Shown here piece after piece: positions 8,445 to 15,557 of a DNA stretch of 64,000 nt. Position 1 is the first letter of the stretch. Every line of letters starts with the position of its first letter. The DNA comes from Sphingobium baderi. GTDB taxonomy: Bacteria; Pseudomonadota; Alphaproteobacteria; Sphingomonadales; Sphingomonadaceae. The stretch is taken from NCBI RefSeq assembly GCF_001456115.1, contig NZ_CP013264.1, forward strand, positions 1,286,001-1,350,000, given 5' to 3'. The translations under genes were made by a program, and so were the position numbers. The notes below the pieces were generated by a model. The model was not told where the DNA came from. It did no database searches and worked only from the letters and a program-made list of their open reading frames with translations.

Positions 8445-8948
8445 ATGAAAATGCATTTCAAACAGCTGCTTGCCGCTTTTTCGCTGGGCGCGATGACGTT
8501 GATCGGTGTGGCCGTAACCCCGGCCCATGCCGATCCGCCGCGCTGGTCGAGCCATGATAAGGGACACCGTGACAACTGGAAGGGCAACCGGCACGACAAT
8601 GGTCGCCACCAAGGCTGGCGGCGTCCAGGCAAGAGCGTCTACAATTATGATTGGAACCGACCCGACCCGCGCTATGGCAAGCGTTATCGGCCGGATCGTT
8701 ATTATCGCGGCGGCTATCAGCCCATTCGCGTGACGCGCAACACGCGTATTTATCGCGGTTATGACGACCGCTATTATTGCCGCCGTTCTGATGGCACCAC
8801 GGGCCTGATCGTCGGCGCGGCTTTGGGCGGCCTGCTCGGTAGCCAGCTGGATCGCGGCTATTCCAACACGGCGGGCATCTTGATCGGTGGCGGCGCTGGC
8901 GCGCTGCTGGGTCGGGAAATCGACCGCGGCAATCTGAACTGCCGCTAG
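8445..8948 (+). CDS. Glycine-zipper 2TM-type envelope protein
   Basis: The 167-residue precursor starts MKMHFKQLLAAFSLGAM, a signal peptide ending near PAHA (about residue 29). The mature N-terminal half is rich in Trp, Arg, Tyr and His with repeated RYRPDRYYRGGYQP-like motifs, resembling RcnB-type periplasmic proteins. The C-terminal third has TGLIVGAALGGLLGSQ and AGILIGGGAGALLGREIDRG, the glycine-zipper pair that packs in or against the outer membrane (compare SlyB/Rickettsia 17-kDa antigen). Role unknown; probably an envelope stress or structural protein. Start chosen for the GGGAAGGA site; an upstream in-frame start at 8409 is not supported. The gap before it (8170-8444) shows only the nrdB terminator. 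Confidence 0.75.
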   Translation: MKMHFKQLLAAFSLGAMTLIGVAVTPAHADPPRWSSHDKGHRDNWKGNRHDNGRHQGWRRPGKSVYNYDWNRPDPRYGKRYRPDRYYRGGYQPIRVTRNTRIYRGYDDRYYCRRSDGTTGLIVGAALGGLLGSQLDRGYSNTAGILIGGGAGALLGREIDRGNLNCR

Positions 8949-9005
8949 GGCATCCTGCGGAAAATCGGGGACCGGTTTCCGCTGAAGCGATGCGACAGCA
9001 AAGAA

Positions 9006-9047
9006 GGAGCGCGCGCGACCTGCAGTCGATTTAACGCAGCGCGCTCC
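9006..9047. repeat. Palindromic intergenic repeat
   Basis: GGAGCGCGC (9006-9014) and GCGCGCTCC (9039-9047) are perfect 9-bp arms around a 24-bp spacer that contains ATTTAA. The preceding AATCGGGGACCGGTTTCCGC segment resembles the family of short palindromic repeats common between sphingomonad genes (recalled, not searched). It lies between two convergent genes and may end both transcripts. Confidence 0.5.
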
Positions 9048-9093
9048 AGCTAGGGCGAAGGGCGGGGACATGGCCGCCGCCCTTCGCCGCGCC

Positions 9094-10011
9094 TCACATG
9101 AAAAGATAATCCGCTAGCGCCTCGACCGCAGGGGTTTCTGTTGCGCTGGCGCTGATCGCCTGTCGTATCTCGATGGCAGGCAGAGGGGCCTCCAGCGCCA
9201 GCCTTTTGATCCCGTCGATCCGTCCCATGTCGCGCGCCATAGGGCCGAAGGCCGGGAACCAGCCCATGCCCTTCCGCAATGCCGTCATGATATCGAACAG
9301 ATTGTCCGACTCCAGCGCGGGTGGCCCCGGCGTGATGCCGCCATGCCGCAGGGCATCCTCCGTTATCGCGCGCAGCCCGTTGCCCGGCTCCATCGTTAGC
9401 ATAGGCGCGGCCTCGACCTCCCAGAACGACACGATTTCCTGCTGCGCCAGCGGATGCGCGCTGCCCGCATAGAGGCTGAGCGGCTCCGACCAGCCATAGC
9501 GTGAGTGCAGTCCAGCTGGTTCCCCCAGCGCATAGAAATAGGCGATGTCGACCTTTCCCCGGTCCAAGGCCTCGCGCGCTTGCTCCGCAAGCAGGATATG
9601 TAGGTCCAGCGTGATTGCCACATCGTCATTGGCTTCTTCGAACGCGGCCAGCGCCTCCTGGAAATGCCCGAAGACAGGCGGCGGTGCGCCTAGCGTGATC
9701 AGCTTGCGTGTCGCCTCGGCAGGCGACGGCGAGGTCGGTTGGGCCGGCGGTTCAGTCCCCATGATCGCCTGTTCCGGATTGTGCTGCCCCAGCAATGTCA
9801 TGGCCTGCGCCGTCTGATGTCCGGCGCGCGTCAGTCGCGCCGCGCCATGCAGGTCGTCGAACAATCTGTAGCCAAGCCGCATTTCCAGCGCGGCGATATT
9901 GCGCGCGATCTCATCGATGCCGATGCCCAGATCGCTGGCGCAGCGCGCAATGCTGCCCGCCGCCACCATCTGCGCGAAAAGGTCAAGTTGGCGCAGGGAA
10001 GGCTTGGCCAT
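9094..10011 (-). CDS. LysR-family transcriptional regulator
   Basis: The 305-residue product from MAKPSLRQLDLFAQM has the N-terminal winged helix-turn-helix of LysR regulators (about residues 5-65, SLRQLDLFAQMVAAGSIARC and LGYRLFD), though several usual positions are degenerate. The periplasmic-binding-protein-like effector domain follows (residues 95-300) and carries the usual first-strand GAPPPVFGHFQEAL and the DIAYFYALGEPAG segments. Its target is not evident: downstream is the glycine-zipper gene in the opposite direction, and upstream a tRNA. The frame is open to 10035, but the ATG at 10011 fits the family start. Confidence 0.82.
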   Translation of the reverse strand: MAKPSLRQLDLFAQMVAAGSIARCASDLGIGIDEIARNIAALEMRLGYRLFDDLHGAARLTRAGHQTAQAMTLLGQHNPEQAIMGTEPPAQPTSPSPAEATRKLITLGAPPPVFGHFQEALAAFEEANDDVAITLDLHILLAEQAREALDRGKVDIAYFYALGEPAGLHSRYGWSEPLSLYAGSAHPLAQQEIVSFWEVEAAPMLTMEPGNGLRAITEDALRHGGITPGPPALESDNLFDIMTALRKGMGWFPAFGPMARDMGRIDGIKRLALEAPLPAIEIRQAISASATETPAVEALADYLFM

Positions 10012-10123
10012 GAACCGGGTGATAGAGCAAAGCATGTCCCGGGTTAAGCATGAACTTGGCCATGAACTTCGATGCGATATTGACGAAGCCCATAAAATGA
10101 TGGCAGGGCGCTTTTCCTGACGG

Positions 10124-10197
10124 GCGGGTATAGCTCAATGGTAGAGCACTAGCCTTCCAAGCTTGTGATGCGGGTTCGATCCCCGCTACCCGCTCCA
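10124..10197 (+). tRNA. tRNA-Gly (anticodon TCC)
   Basis: GCGGGTA (10124-10130) pairs with TACCCGC (10187-10193) as the acceptor stem; the D-arm is GCTC-AATGGTA-GAGC, the anticodon loop CTTCCAA gives UCC for glycine, the T-arm is CGGGTTCGATCCCCG, the discriminator base is T, and CCA is encoded (10195-10197). All arms are intact. No integrase gene or direct-repeat attachment site is visible around it. Confidence 0.96.
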
Positions 10198-10329
10198 GTA
10201 TTACATTGCCCCGTTCAGGTGGCCGCCGATGCCAGCCAGGTGTGCATAGTCGCGATATCTTCGCGATCCGCAGGAGGATGGTGCACGGTGCTGCTTTGCC
10301 ACCCTGTTGCCCGCGTGCTGCTATGCTGT

Positions 10330-10362
10330 CGCGGCTTTCGGGCCGGATATCCGAAAGCCGCG
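10330..10362. terminator. Strong hairpin between tRNA-Gly and ridA
   Basis: CGCGGCTTTCGG (10330-10341) and CCGAAAGCCGCG (10351-10362) form a perfect 12-bp stem with a 9-base loop. It lies 8 bp past the ridA stop and 130 bp past the tRNA. No clear U-run follows on either strand, so it could be a Rho-assisted or bidirectional terminator. Confidence 0.5.
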
Positions 10363-10370
10363 AAAAAGCG

Positions 10371-10718
10371 TCAGGCCCTGGCTGCGACGATGATGATTTC
10401 CACCTTATATTCCGGGGCGGCGAGCTTTACTTCGCCGGTGGCGCGGGCGGGCGCGGGGTGTCCCGCGATCCATGCATCCCACACGCCGTTCATTTCGGCG
10501 AAGTCGGCCATGTCCGCCAGCCAGATCGTCGCGGTCAAGAGGTGATCCCTGGAACTGCCGGTTTCCTTCAAAAGTTGGTCCACCTGTGCCAGCACGGCGG
10601 TGGTCTGCGCGGTGACGCTTTCGCCCGGCGCACCCACCTGCCCGGCTAGATGGACGGTGTTGCCATGCACGACGGCCTGACTCATGCGTGGACCGCATTC
10701 GATCCGTTGGATAGTCAT
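10371..10718 (-). CDS. RidA/YjgF family protein
   Basis: The 115-residue protein has the RidA fold: residues 15-30 (AVVHGNTVHLAGQVG), a central helix with VLAQVDQLLKETGSSRDHLLTATIWLAD, and near the C-terminus ARATGEVKLAAPEYKVEIIIVAA. RidA proteins deaminate reactive enamine/imine intermediates. The Arg that binds the carboxylate in true RidA (Arg105, in an ARxxV motif) is present as AR-ATGEV. It could belong to a RidA subfamily with other substrates. The ATG at 10718 has AGGAGA upstream. It sits upstream in gene order of the hairpin above, and 164 bp from maiA. Confidence 0.85.
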   Translation of the reverse strand: MTIQRIECGPRMSQAVVHGNTVHLAGQVGAPGESVTAQTTAVLAQVDQLLKETGSSRDHLLTATIWLADMADFAEMNGVWDAWIAGHPAPARATGEVKLAAPEYKVEIIIVAARA

Positions 10719-10882
10719 GTCTTACATCTCCTTGATGTTGCCGCTGGCGCATGGCGCGCGAAAGGCGTGTCGATAATCCGCCGCCCATTGTCCAATCACG
10801 CGCTTCCTGTCCAGTGCCGCCAGCGCTTTTCGCGATGCGTCAGGATTCGGGAAATACCTAGCCCAGGGTTACGGCTCTGCTT

Positions 10883-11524
10883 TTATGGATGGCCCGGCGC
10901 AAGGTCGGGATGCGCGGCCTTGATGGCTGGATGTTTGCGGGCATGGCTCACGGCTGCCATCAGGGCGGGATAGGCCTTGAGGGGCACTGCGAAGCGTTCC
11001 GCCGAATAAACCTGAGGGACGAGATGGCAGTCGGCCATGGTGAGGCTGTCGCCAAAAGCGTAGAGGCCGCCATGACGGACGACCATCTCCTCCAGCGCGA
11101 CAAAGCCGTCCGCGATCCACCGGCCGGTCCATGCCTTTCGCGCATTTCCATCTGCGCCGAGATCGTCCCTTAGCGCGTTCAGCACCCGCGCATTGTTGAG
11201 CGGATGGATATCACAGGCCACCGTCATCGCCATGGCGCGCACGATCGCGCGGTCATCGGCCTCTCGCGGGAGCAGAGGAGGATCGGGATAGCGTTCTTCC
11301 AGCCATTCTATGATGGCGCTGCTCTGCATGAATATTCGACCGTCTGCCTCCAGTGTGGGCACCAGGCCTTGCGGGTTGAGCGCCCGATAATTGGCGGCGT
11401 GCTGTTCGCCGCTCAGCAGATTGACGGGCACCTGCCGATAATCCAGTCCCTTGACGTTCAGGGCAATGCGCGTGCGATAGCTGGTTCCAGACCGCCAATA
11501 GCCATGCAATATGAGGTCCATCAT
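10883..11524 (-). CDS. maiA: Maleylacetoacetate isomerase (zeta-class GST)
   Basis: MaiA isomerises maleylacetoacetate to fumarylacetoacetate, the step before FahA in tyrosine/homogentisate breakdown. The 213 residues start MMDLILHGYWRSGTS. The zeta-class signature at residues 9-15 reads RSGTSYRTR instead of the SSCS form, so the cysteine is replaced by Thr; some bacterial members also lack it. Other support is NPQGLVPTLEADG (glutathione-binding loop), SSAIIEWLEERYP, and ADCHLVPQVYSAERF in the helical domain. The start lies one base after the fahA stop, with GGGAG upstream, so it is translated as the third gene of the VOC-fahA-maiA operon. The frame extends to 11815 but that part is fahA shadow. 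Confidence 0.9.
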   Translation of the reverse strand: MMDLILHGYWRSGTSYRTRIALNVKGLDYRQVPVNLLSGEQHAANYRALNPQGLVPTLEADGRIFMQSSAIIEWLEERYPDPPLLPREADDRAIVRAMAMTVACDIHPLNNARVLNALRDDLGADGNARKAWTGRWIADGFVALEEMVVRHGGLYAFGDSLTMADCHLVPQVYSAERFAVPLKAYPALMAAVSHARKHPAIKAAHPDLAPGHP

Positions 11525-11525
11525 A

Positions 11526-12836
11526 TCACAACTCCCATTGTGGGGACGGTGCGATGCGGGCACGGCATTCGCCAAAGCCGATCCGCACGAAGCCTGATGC
11601 CTCTGCAAAGGCGGTGATGACGATTTCGTCTCCATCCTCCAGGAAGGTGCGGCTTTCTCCATTGGGCAGGCGGATGGGCACTTTGCCGCCCCTGGTGAGT
11701 TCGAGCAGGCTGCCCTTGCTCTCATCTGTCGCACCCGACAGCGTACCCGTGCCCAGCAGGTCGCCGGTGGAGAGATTGCAGCCATTGACGCTGTGATGGG
11801 TGAAAAGCTGGGCAACGGTCCAATACATGGCCGTCATCGAACCTTGGCTGAGGCGATGGAGCGGCTGCCCGTCGGCCTGCATCCGCGCAGTGGACAGATA
11901 GACTTCCATCGTCACGTTCAATGCTCCGTTCTGCTGGTCGTCGGAGTCGAACAAATAGGGAAGCGGCGCAGGGTCGCTTTCCGGCCGCGCGGGCTGGGCA
12001 ATGCGATAAGGCCCCAGCGCATCCATGGTGACGATCCAGGGCGACACGCTGCTGTGAAAACTCTTGGCGAGGAAGGGGCCGAGCGGCTGATATTCCCATG
12101 CCTGTATATCCCGCGCCGACCAGTCGTTCAGGATGGAAAGCCCGGCCATATGATCCGCCGCCTGCTTAATCGGGATGGGATGGCCCAGCGCATTGCCGCG
12201 CCCGACCCAGATCGCCATTTCCAGTTCGTGATCCAGCCTTTTGCAAGGGCCGAACAAGGGCGTCTCCGCTCCCGGCGGCATGGTCTGCCCATTGGGACGA
12301 ACGACATCCTCGCCTGAAAGCCGAACGGAAGATGCGCGGCCATGATAGCCGATAGGAACATATTTATAGTTGGGTAGCAGTGGATTGTCGGGCCGGAACA
12401 GCTTCCCAACGTTCACGGCATGATGGATGCCGGCATAAAAATCCGTATAGTCGCCGATATGAACGGGCAGGTGCAGCTTGCACTGATCCACGGGATAAAG
12501 CGCTGGACGAGCGGATTTTTCTGCGGCCGGATCGGTCAGCAGACGGAACAGGCCATGGCGCAGCGCGCGCAATGCATCCTTGCCTGCGGCCAACAGATTG
12601 TTGAGGGTGGAACTGTCCGCCAGCCGCGCCGCGTCGCCTGCGTCTTGCGGCAGGAGGGGAGCGACCGCCCCTAGGTCGAGAATTTTCGTGCCGATCGCGA
12701 CACCGCCGCGCGGCCTTTCTGATGATGGCGAGAATAATCCCAAGGGGAGATTCTGGACCGGAAAATCGCTATGTCCGTTCGCGCTCTCAACCCAGCTTCG
12801 GGCGGCAGGATCGTGCGTGAAATCGACCCGGGCCAT
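11526..12836 (-). CDS. fahA: Fumarylacetoacetase
   Basis: FahA hydrolyses fumarylacetoacetate to fumarate and acetoacetate. The 436 residues have the N-terminal SH3-like domain (GVAIGTKILDLGAV) and the C-terminal catalytic FAH fold. The segment DYTDFYAGIHHAVNVG at about residue 125-140 holds the catalytic His and metal-binding Asp, and RLDHELEMAIWVG and NDWSARDIQAWEYQPLGPF carry further metal and substrate residues. The ATG at 12836 shares one base with the VOC stop (TGATG), so translation is coupled. A TTG at 12839 is an alternative. Second gene of the MarR-controlled operon. Confidence 0.95.
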   Translation of the reverse strand: MARVDFTHDPAARSWVESANGHSDFPVQNLPLGLFSPSSERPRGGVAIGTKILDLGAVAPLLPQDAGDAARLADSSTLNNLLAAGKDALRALRHGLFRLLTDPAAEKSARPALYPVDQCKLHLPVHIGDYTDFYAGIHHAVNVGKLFRPDNPLLPNYKYVPIGYHGRASSVRLSGEDVVRPNGQTMPPGAETPLFGPCKRLDHELEMAIWVGRGNALGHPIPIKQAADHMAGLSILNDWSARDIQAWEYQPLGPFLAKSFHSSVSPWIVTMDALGPYRIAQPARPESDPAPLPYLFDSDDQQNGALNVTMEVYLSTARMQADGQPLHRLSQGSMTAMYWTVAQLFTHHSVNGCNLSTGDLLGTGTLSGATDESKGSLLELTRGGKVPIRLPNGESRTFLEDGDEIVITAFAEASGFVRIGFGECRARIAPSPQWEL

Positions 12837-13378
12837 CAAATCTCATCCTCCTTGTGCAGCCAGTCCGCATGGCGGGGCGCTTTCTTGGTTTGTGCCCATT
12901 CCTCCAGCATCAACGGCGCGAGGCGCGTTAGTTCGGCATATTGTTCCTGCGTCCCGATATTGCAGGCCAGTTCGATGCGATGACCGCTCGGATCGAAGAA
13001 ATAGATGGATTTGAAAATGCCGTGATAGGTGGGGCCGAGCACTTCGACGCCCTCTCCCTCGATATGCGCCTTGGCGGCGTGCAGGGCATCCATGTCGGGC
13101 ACTTCGAAGGCAAGATGCTGGACCCAGGCCGGCGTATTGGGATCACGCCCCATTTCGGGCTGATTAGGCAGTTCGAAAAAGGCCAGTATATTGCCGCCCC
13201 CGCAATTCAGGAACACATGCATATAGGGGTCATAAGTTCCGGTCGAAGGCACATGATCCTCGGCAAAGGCCGTGGTGTAGGTCATGCCCAACACCCGCTG
13301 ATACCATTCCACCGTCTCTTTCGCATCACGGCAGCGATAAGCGACATGATGGATGCGGCTGATCCTGAATGGAGGCAT
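12836..13378 (-). CDS. VOC-family (glyoxalase/dioxygenase-fold) protein
   Basis: The 180-residue protein has two beta-alpha-beta-beta-beta modules: residues 6-85 from RISRIHHVAYRCRD, and residues 88-150 from WVQHLAFEVPD to GHRIELACN. The His, His and Glu of a divalent metal triad (IHHVAY, VQHLAF, RIELAC) are in place, as in glyoxalases and extradiol dioxygenases. It is far too short for 4-hydroxyphenylpyruvate dioxygenase. As the first gene before fahA and maiA it may act on an aromatic-ring or cleavage intermediate, but the reaction is not known. AGGAGAGG precedes the ATG. A perfect-looking promoter and two MarR sites lie upstream. Confidence 0.8.
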   Translation of the reverse strand: MPPFRISRIHHVAYRCRDAKETVEWYQRVLGMTYTTAFAEDHVPSTGTYDPYMHVFLNCGGGNILAFFELPNQPEMGRDPNTPAWVQHLAFEVPDMDALHAAKAHIEGEGVEVLGPTYHGIFKSIYFFDPSGHRIELACNIGTQEQYAELTRLAPLMLEEWAQTKKAPRHADWLHKEDEI

Positions 13379-13422
13379 GATCCTCTCCTGGCTGCTGCGC
13401 GCTCCGCCGTCCTTGCGACCGA

Positions 13423-13487
13423 CAAACTGGTATCAGTTGGCACTATTTTACGCTTTGCGAAATATAGTGTCAACTGATACCAGTTTG
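13423..13487. promoter_or_regulatory. Two-site MarR-type operator between the VOC operon and marR
   Basis: Arms 13423-13446 and 13464-13487 are 24-bp inverted copies with a single mismatch around a 17-bp centre. Inside each arm is a 14-bp quasi-palindrome AACTG-RTAY-CAGTT (13425-13438 and 13472-13485), the size of a MarR dimer site. The right site ends four bases before the marR ATG and touches the -35 of the VOC promoter; the left one lies at the VOC start point. Binding at both would silence the operon and marR together. Sequence is seen; MarR binding is inferred. Confidence 0.8.
13445..13473 (-). promoter_or_regulatory. Sigma-70 type promoter of the VOC-fahA-maiA operon
   Basis: Reverse strand TTGACA (13473-13468), a 17-bp spacer, then TAAAAT (13450-13445): a perfect -35 and a 5/6 -10. 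The start point would be near 13438, inside the left MarR site. On the plus strand TTGGCA (13437-13442) with A/T-rich sequence 17-18 bp on could serve marR, giving a leader too short for a ribosome site. Confidence 0.75.
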
Positions 13488-13489
13488 CA

Positions 13490-13939
13490 ATGTCCCGAAA
13501 GACGCTGCGGCTCGATCAGTTTCTGCCCTATCGCCTGTCGGTCGCGGCCAATCGCGTTAGCAACGCGATTGCCAGCGCCTATGACAGGCTTTTCGCGCTA
13601 AGCATCCCGGAATGGCGTTTGATTGCCGTTCTGGCGGAAAGCGAAGAGGCCACGCAGAATGAGATCGGCCAGAAAACCGTCATGGACAAGGTGACAGTCA
13701 GCCGCGCCGCCATTTCCCTGACGAAACGGGGATTGATCGAGCGCTCGCCAAATCCTCGCGATGGGCGGTCCCATATGCTTTTCCTGACCGGGGAGGGACG
13801 CGATCTCTATCGCCAGATTGCTCCCAAAGCCCTTGAACTGGAGCAATATGTATTCTCTTCCCTGTCCGGCGATGATCTTGCGCGGTTATGCGATATTCTG
13901 GATCATGTGGGGCGCAAGGCCGATGAATTGTCCGGCTGA
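13490..13939 (+). CDS. MarR-family transcriptional regulator
   Basis: The 149-residue protein has the MarR winged-helix core: ALSIPEWRLIAVLAESEEAT, then the recognition helix region QKTVMDKVTVSRAAISLTKRGLIER and the wing SPNPRDGRSHMLFLT. N- and C-terminal helices supply the dimer interface. It very probably represses both itself and the divergent VOC-fahA-maiA operon through the double operator, with an aromatic intermediate as ligand. No ribosome site precedes the ATG, and the predicted start point is only about 15-20 bases upstream, so the mRNA may be leaderless or nearly so. Confidence 0.9.
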   Translation: MSRKTLRLDQFLPYRLSVAANRVSNAIASAYDRLFALSIPEWRLIAVLAESEEATQNEIGQKTVMDKVTVSRAAISLTKRGLIERSPNPRDGRSHMLFLTGEGRDLYRQIAPKALELEQYVFSSLSGDDLARLCDILDHVGRKADELSG

Positions 13940-14081
13940 GGGATTGAATCCCGTCGGCATGCCGCACAGCGGACGGAAATAACAGGGACAAGAAAGATCA
14001 TGGATCTGCGTAGAGATATGGACCGGGGCTTTTCGGCTGGCTATGCGGAGGAGGCATCAATCGCACATGAAAGGAATCGTA

Positions 14082-14357
14082 ATGAATAACAGCGATCTGG
14101 CCGACAGCATTGCAGCCGCAAATGGCTTGTCGAAAGCGGATGCGCGCAAGGTTGTCGACGGCGTGTTCGCCGCGATCGCCGACGCGGCGGCCAAGGGAGA
14201 GGAAGTATCGCTCAATGGCTTCGGCAAGTTCAAAGTGAAGGATACGCCTGCTCGTGAAGGACGCAATCCTGCGACCGGCGCCACCATTCAGATCGCCGCT
14301 TCCAAGAAGCTCGCCTTCGCACCGGCCAAGGCCGTGAAGGACAAGCTGAACGGCTGA
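14082..14357 (+). CDS. HU-family nucleoid protein
   Basis: The 91-residue product (MNNSDLADSIAAANGLSKADA) is a complete HU/IHF-fold protein: two N-terminal helices, a GEEVSLNGFGKFKVKDTPAREGRNPATGATIQIAASKKLAFAPAKAVKDKL body with the beta-arm and the proline-containing arm tip region (RNPATG). HU bends DNA non-specifically and compacts the nucleoid as a dimer. AAAGGA lies before the ATG; upstream in-frame starts at 14043 and 14067 have no family support. A 29-codon open frame (14000-14089) overlaps its start. An unknown 84-residue gene follows after 8 bp. Confidence 0.93.
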   Translation: MNNSDLADSIAAANGLSKADARKVVDGVFAAIADAAAKGEEVSLNGFGKFKVKDTPAREGRNPATGATIQIAASKKLAFAPAKAVKDKLNG

Positions 14358-14365
14358 TCCGGTAA

Positions 14366-14620
14366 ATGAATTTCGACGATCAGCTCTACCGTTATTTCGG
14401 GAGCACTGGACTGGACGGTCTGGCACCTGAAGTCATTGCGGCTGGCGTCGAGAAAATGCGCGTCGACTTCGGACTGGAAACAGACCGAAGTCGACGTTTC
14501 GCTCTTTGGTCGCTGTTGTTCCTGCTTGGGGATGCGCCGGACATCGACGTGGCGTTTGCGGATTTCGCCGATCGCGATGCCGCGCGCAATTTCATGGAAT
14601 TGATCGAGAAGGCGGATTGA
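14366..14620 (+). CDS. Small hypothetical protein downstream of HU
   Basis: I do not recognise this 84-residue acidic protein (MNFDDQLYRYFGSTGLDGLA). It looks all-helical and soluble, with a LWSLLFLLGDAPDIDVAF segment that could be a helix-turn-helix hydrophobic core rather than a membrane span, and ends IEKAD. It starts 8 bp after the HU stop, so it is very likely co-transcribed and may be co-translated with HU. There is GGTAA but no strong ribosome site. Codon use (high GC at third positions) matches neighbours, supporting a real gene. Confidence 0.65.
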   Translation: MNFDDQLYRYFGSTGLDGLAPEVIAAGVEKMRVDFGLETDRSRRFALWSLLFLLGDAPDIDVAFADFADRDAARNFMELIEKAD

Positions 14621-14765
14621 AATCGCCGCTTGCCGGTACTTTTTTAGCCATATTGGGGTGAGATGCCACACCCGATAATAGATGCATCAACAGCATTGAT
14701 TTACTTCTGCTGAAGAAAACTCCAATAAATGGCATTATCCGATTCGATAGAGAAGGCGGCATATT

Positions 14766-15401
14766 ATGACTGACAGCGTTCATCCAGATCTCAACATGCT
14801 GGCGGTTCAACTTCTGAGCGCTTATGTTGCCAACAATATAGTTCCCCGAGAAGATTTGGTGGAACTTATCCGTTCGACGCGAGCGGCATTGGATGAGCCG
14901 GTGAGGGAGGCCCCCGCTCCGGTCGAAGAGGCGCCTGTCGCCGCTGTCTCTGTCCGCAAGAGTCTCGCTTCCGCCGATCATATTCTTAGTATGATTGATG
15001 GAAAACCATATAAGACATTGAAGCGTCATCTTGCGACCCATGGTATGACCCCCGATGAATATAGGGAAAAATTTGGCTTGCCCAAAACCTATCCCATGGT
15101 CGCGCCAAGCTATTCGGAACGTCGACGGGCGGTTGCCAAGGAAGTGGGTCTGGGCCGGAAGCGGTCCGAAGGGACTGTGCAACACATTCCGGTGAATGAA
15201 GCTCCGAAAGAAAAGGAAAAAGCCGCAACTGCCAGGAAGGCTGCTCCGCGCAAGCCGCGCGCCGCTGCCGCTGACAGCGCCGCTTCGGTTGCAACGGCGC
15301 CCAAGGCGAGTATATCGGCTGACAGGAAGGCGAAAGGCAGGAAGGCCACGACGCCAAGGGCCAAATCGGTTGGAAAATCCATCGAACGCAAGGCTGAATA
15401 G
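14766..15401 (+). CDS. mucR: MucR/Ros-family transcriptional regulator with a cysteine-less zinc-finger region
   Basis: MucR proteins bind AT-rich DNA and control envelope, motility and host-interaction genes. The core is clear at residues 60-135: SADHILSMIDGKPYKTLKRH, LATHGMTPDEYREKFGLPKT, YPMVAPSYSERRRAVAKEVG. The zinc ligands of Ros (Cys, Cys, His, His) read Ser, Asp, His, His here, so both cysteines are missing. At 211 residues it is longer than usual (about 140): residues 150-211 form a Lys/Ala/Arg-rich tail like histone H1. The upstream gap (14621-14765) is AT-rich for this genome, fitting self-regulation. AAGG lies eight bases before the ATG. Confidence 0.85.
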   Translation: MTDSVHPDLNMLAVQLLSAYVANNIVPREDLVELIRSTRAALDEPVREAPAPVEEAPVAAVSVRKSLASADHILSMIDGKPYKTLKRHLATHGMTPDEYREKFGLPKTYPMVAPSYSERRRAVAKEVGLGRKRSEGTVQHIPVNEAPKEKEKAATARKAAPRKPRAAAADSAASVATAPKASISADRKAKGRKATTPRAKSVGKSIERKAE

Positions 15402-15557
15402 CTTTTACGCGCGAAGCGGGGAATGAAGCGGGTCGCTCCATTCCCCAAATTTTGCGGGTCTCCAAAAAATTTTCGGTGGCGAGCTTCGATGAACGGCGTC
15501 ATGAAACCTTCGCGCCTCCGATAGAGGTCGTGCGAGGTGATGGAGGATTTTGGAGAG

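Noticed and set aside
8331..9071. 246-residue minus-strand frame opposite the glycine-zipper gene
   Set aside because: Ala/Ile/Val runs arise from the reverse of Gly/Tyr/Arg codons; the plus-strand gene has a signal peptide and ribosome site.
10124..10197. tRNA-Gly as an integration (att) site
   Set aside because: No integrase, no direct repeat of the tRNA 3' end and no mobile genes nearby.
11525..11815. Upstream extension of the maiA frame
   Set aside because: Lies inside fahA in another frame; the maiA start has a ribosome site and family support at 11524.
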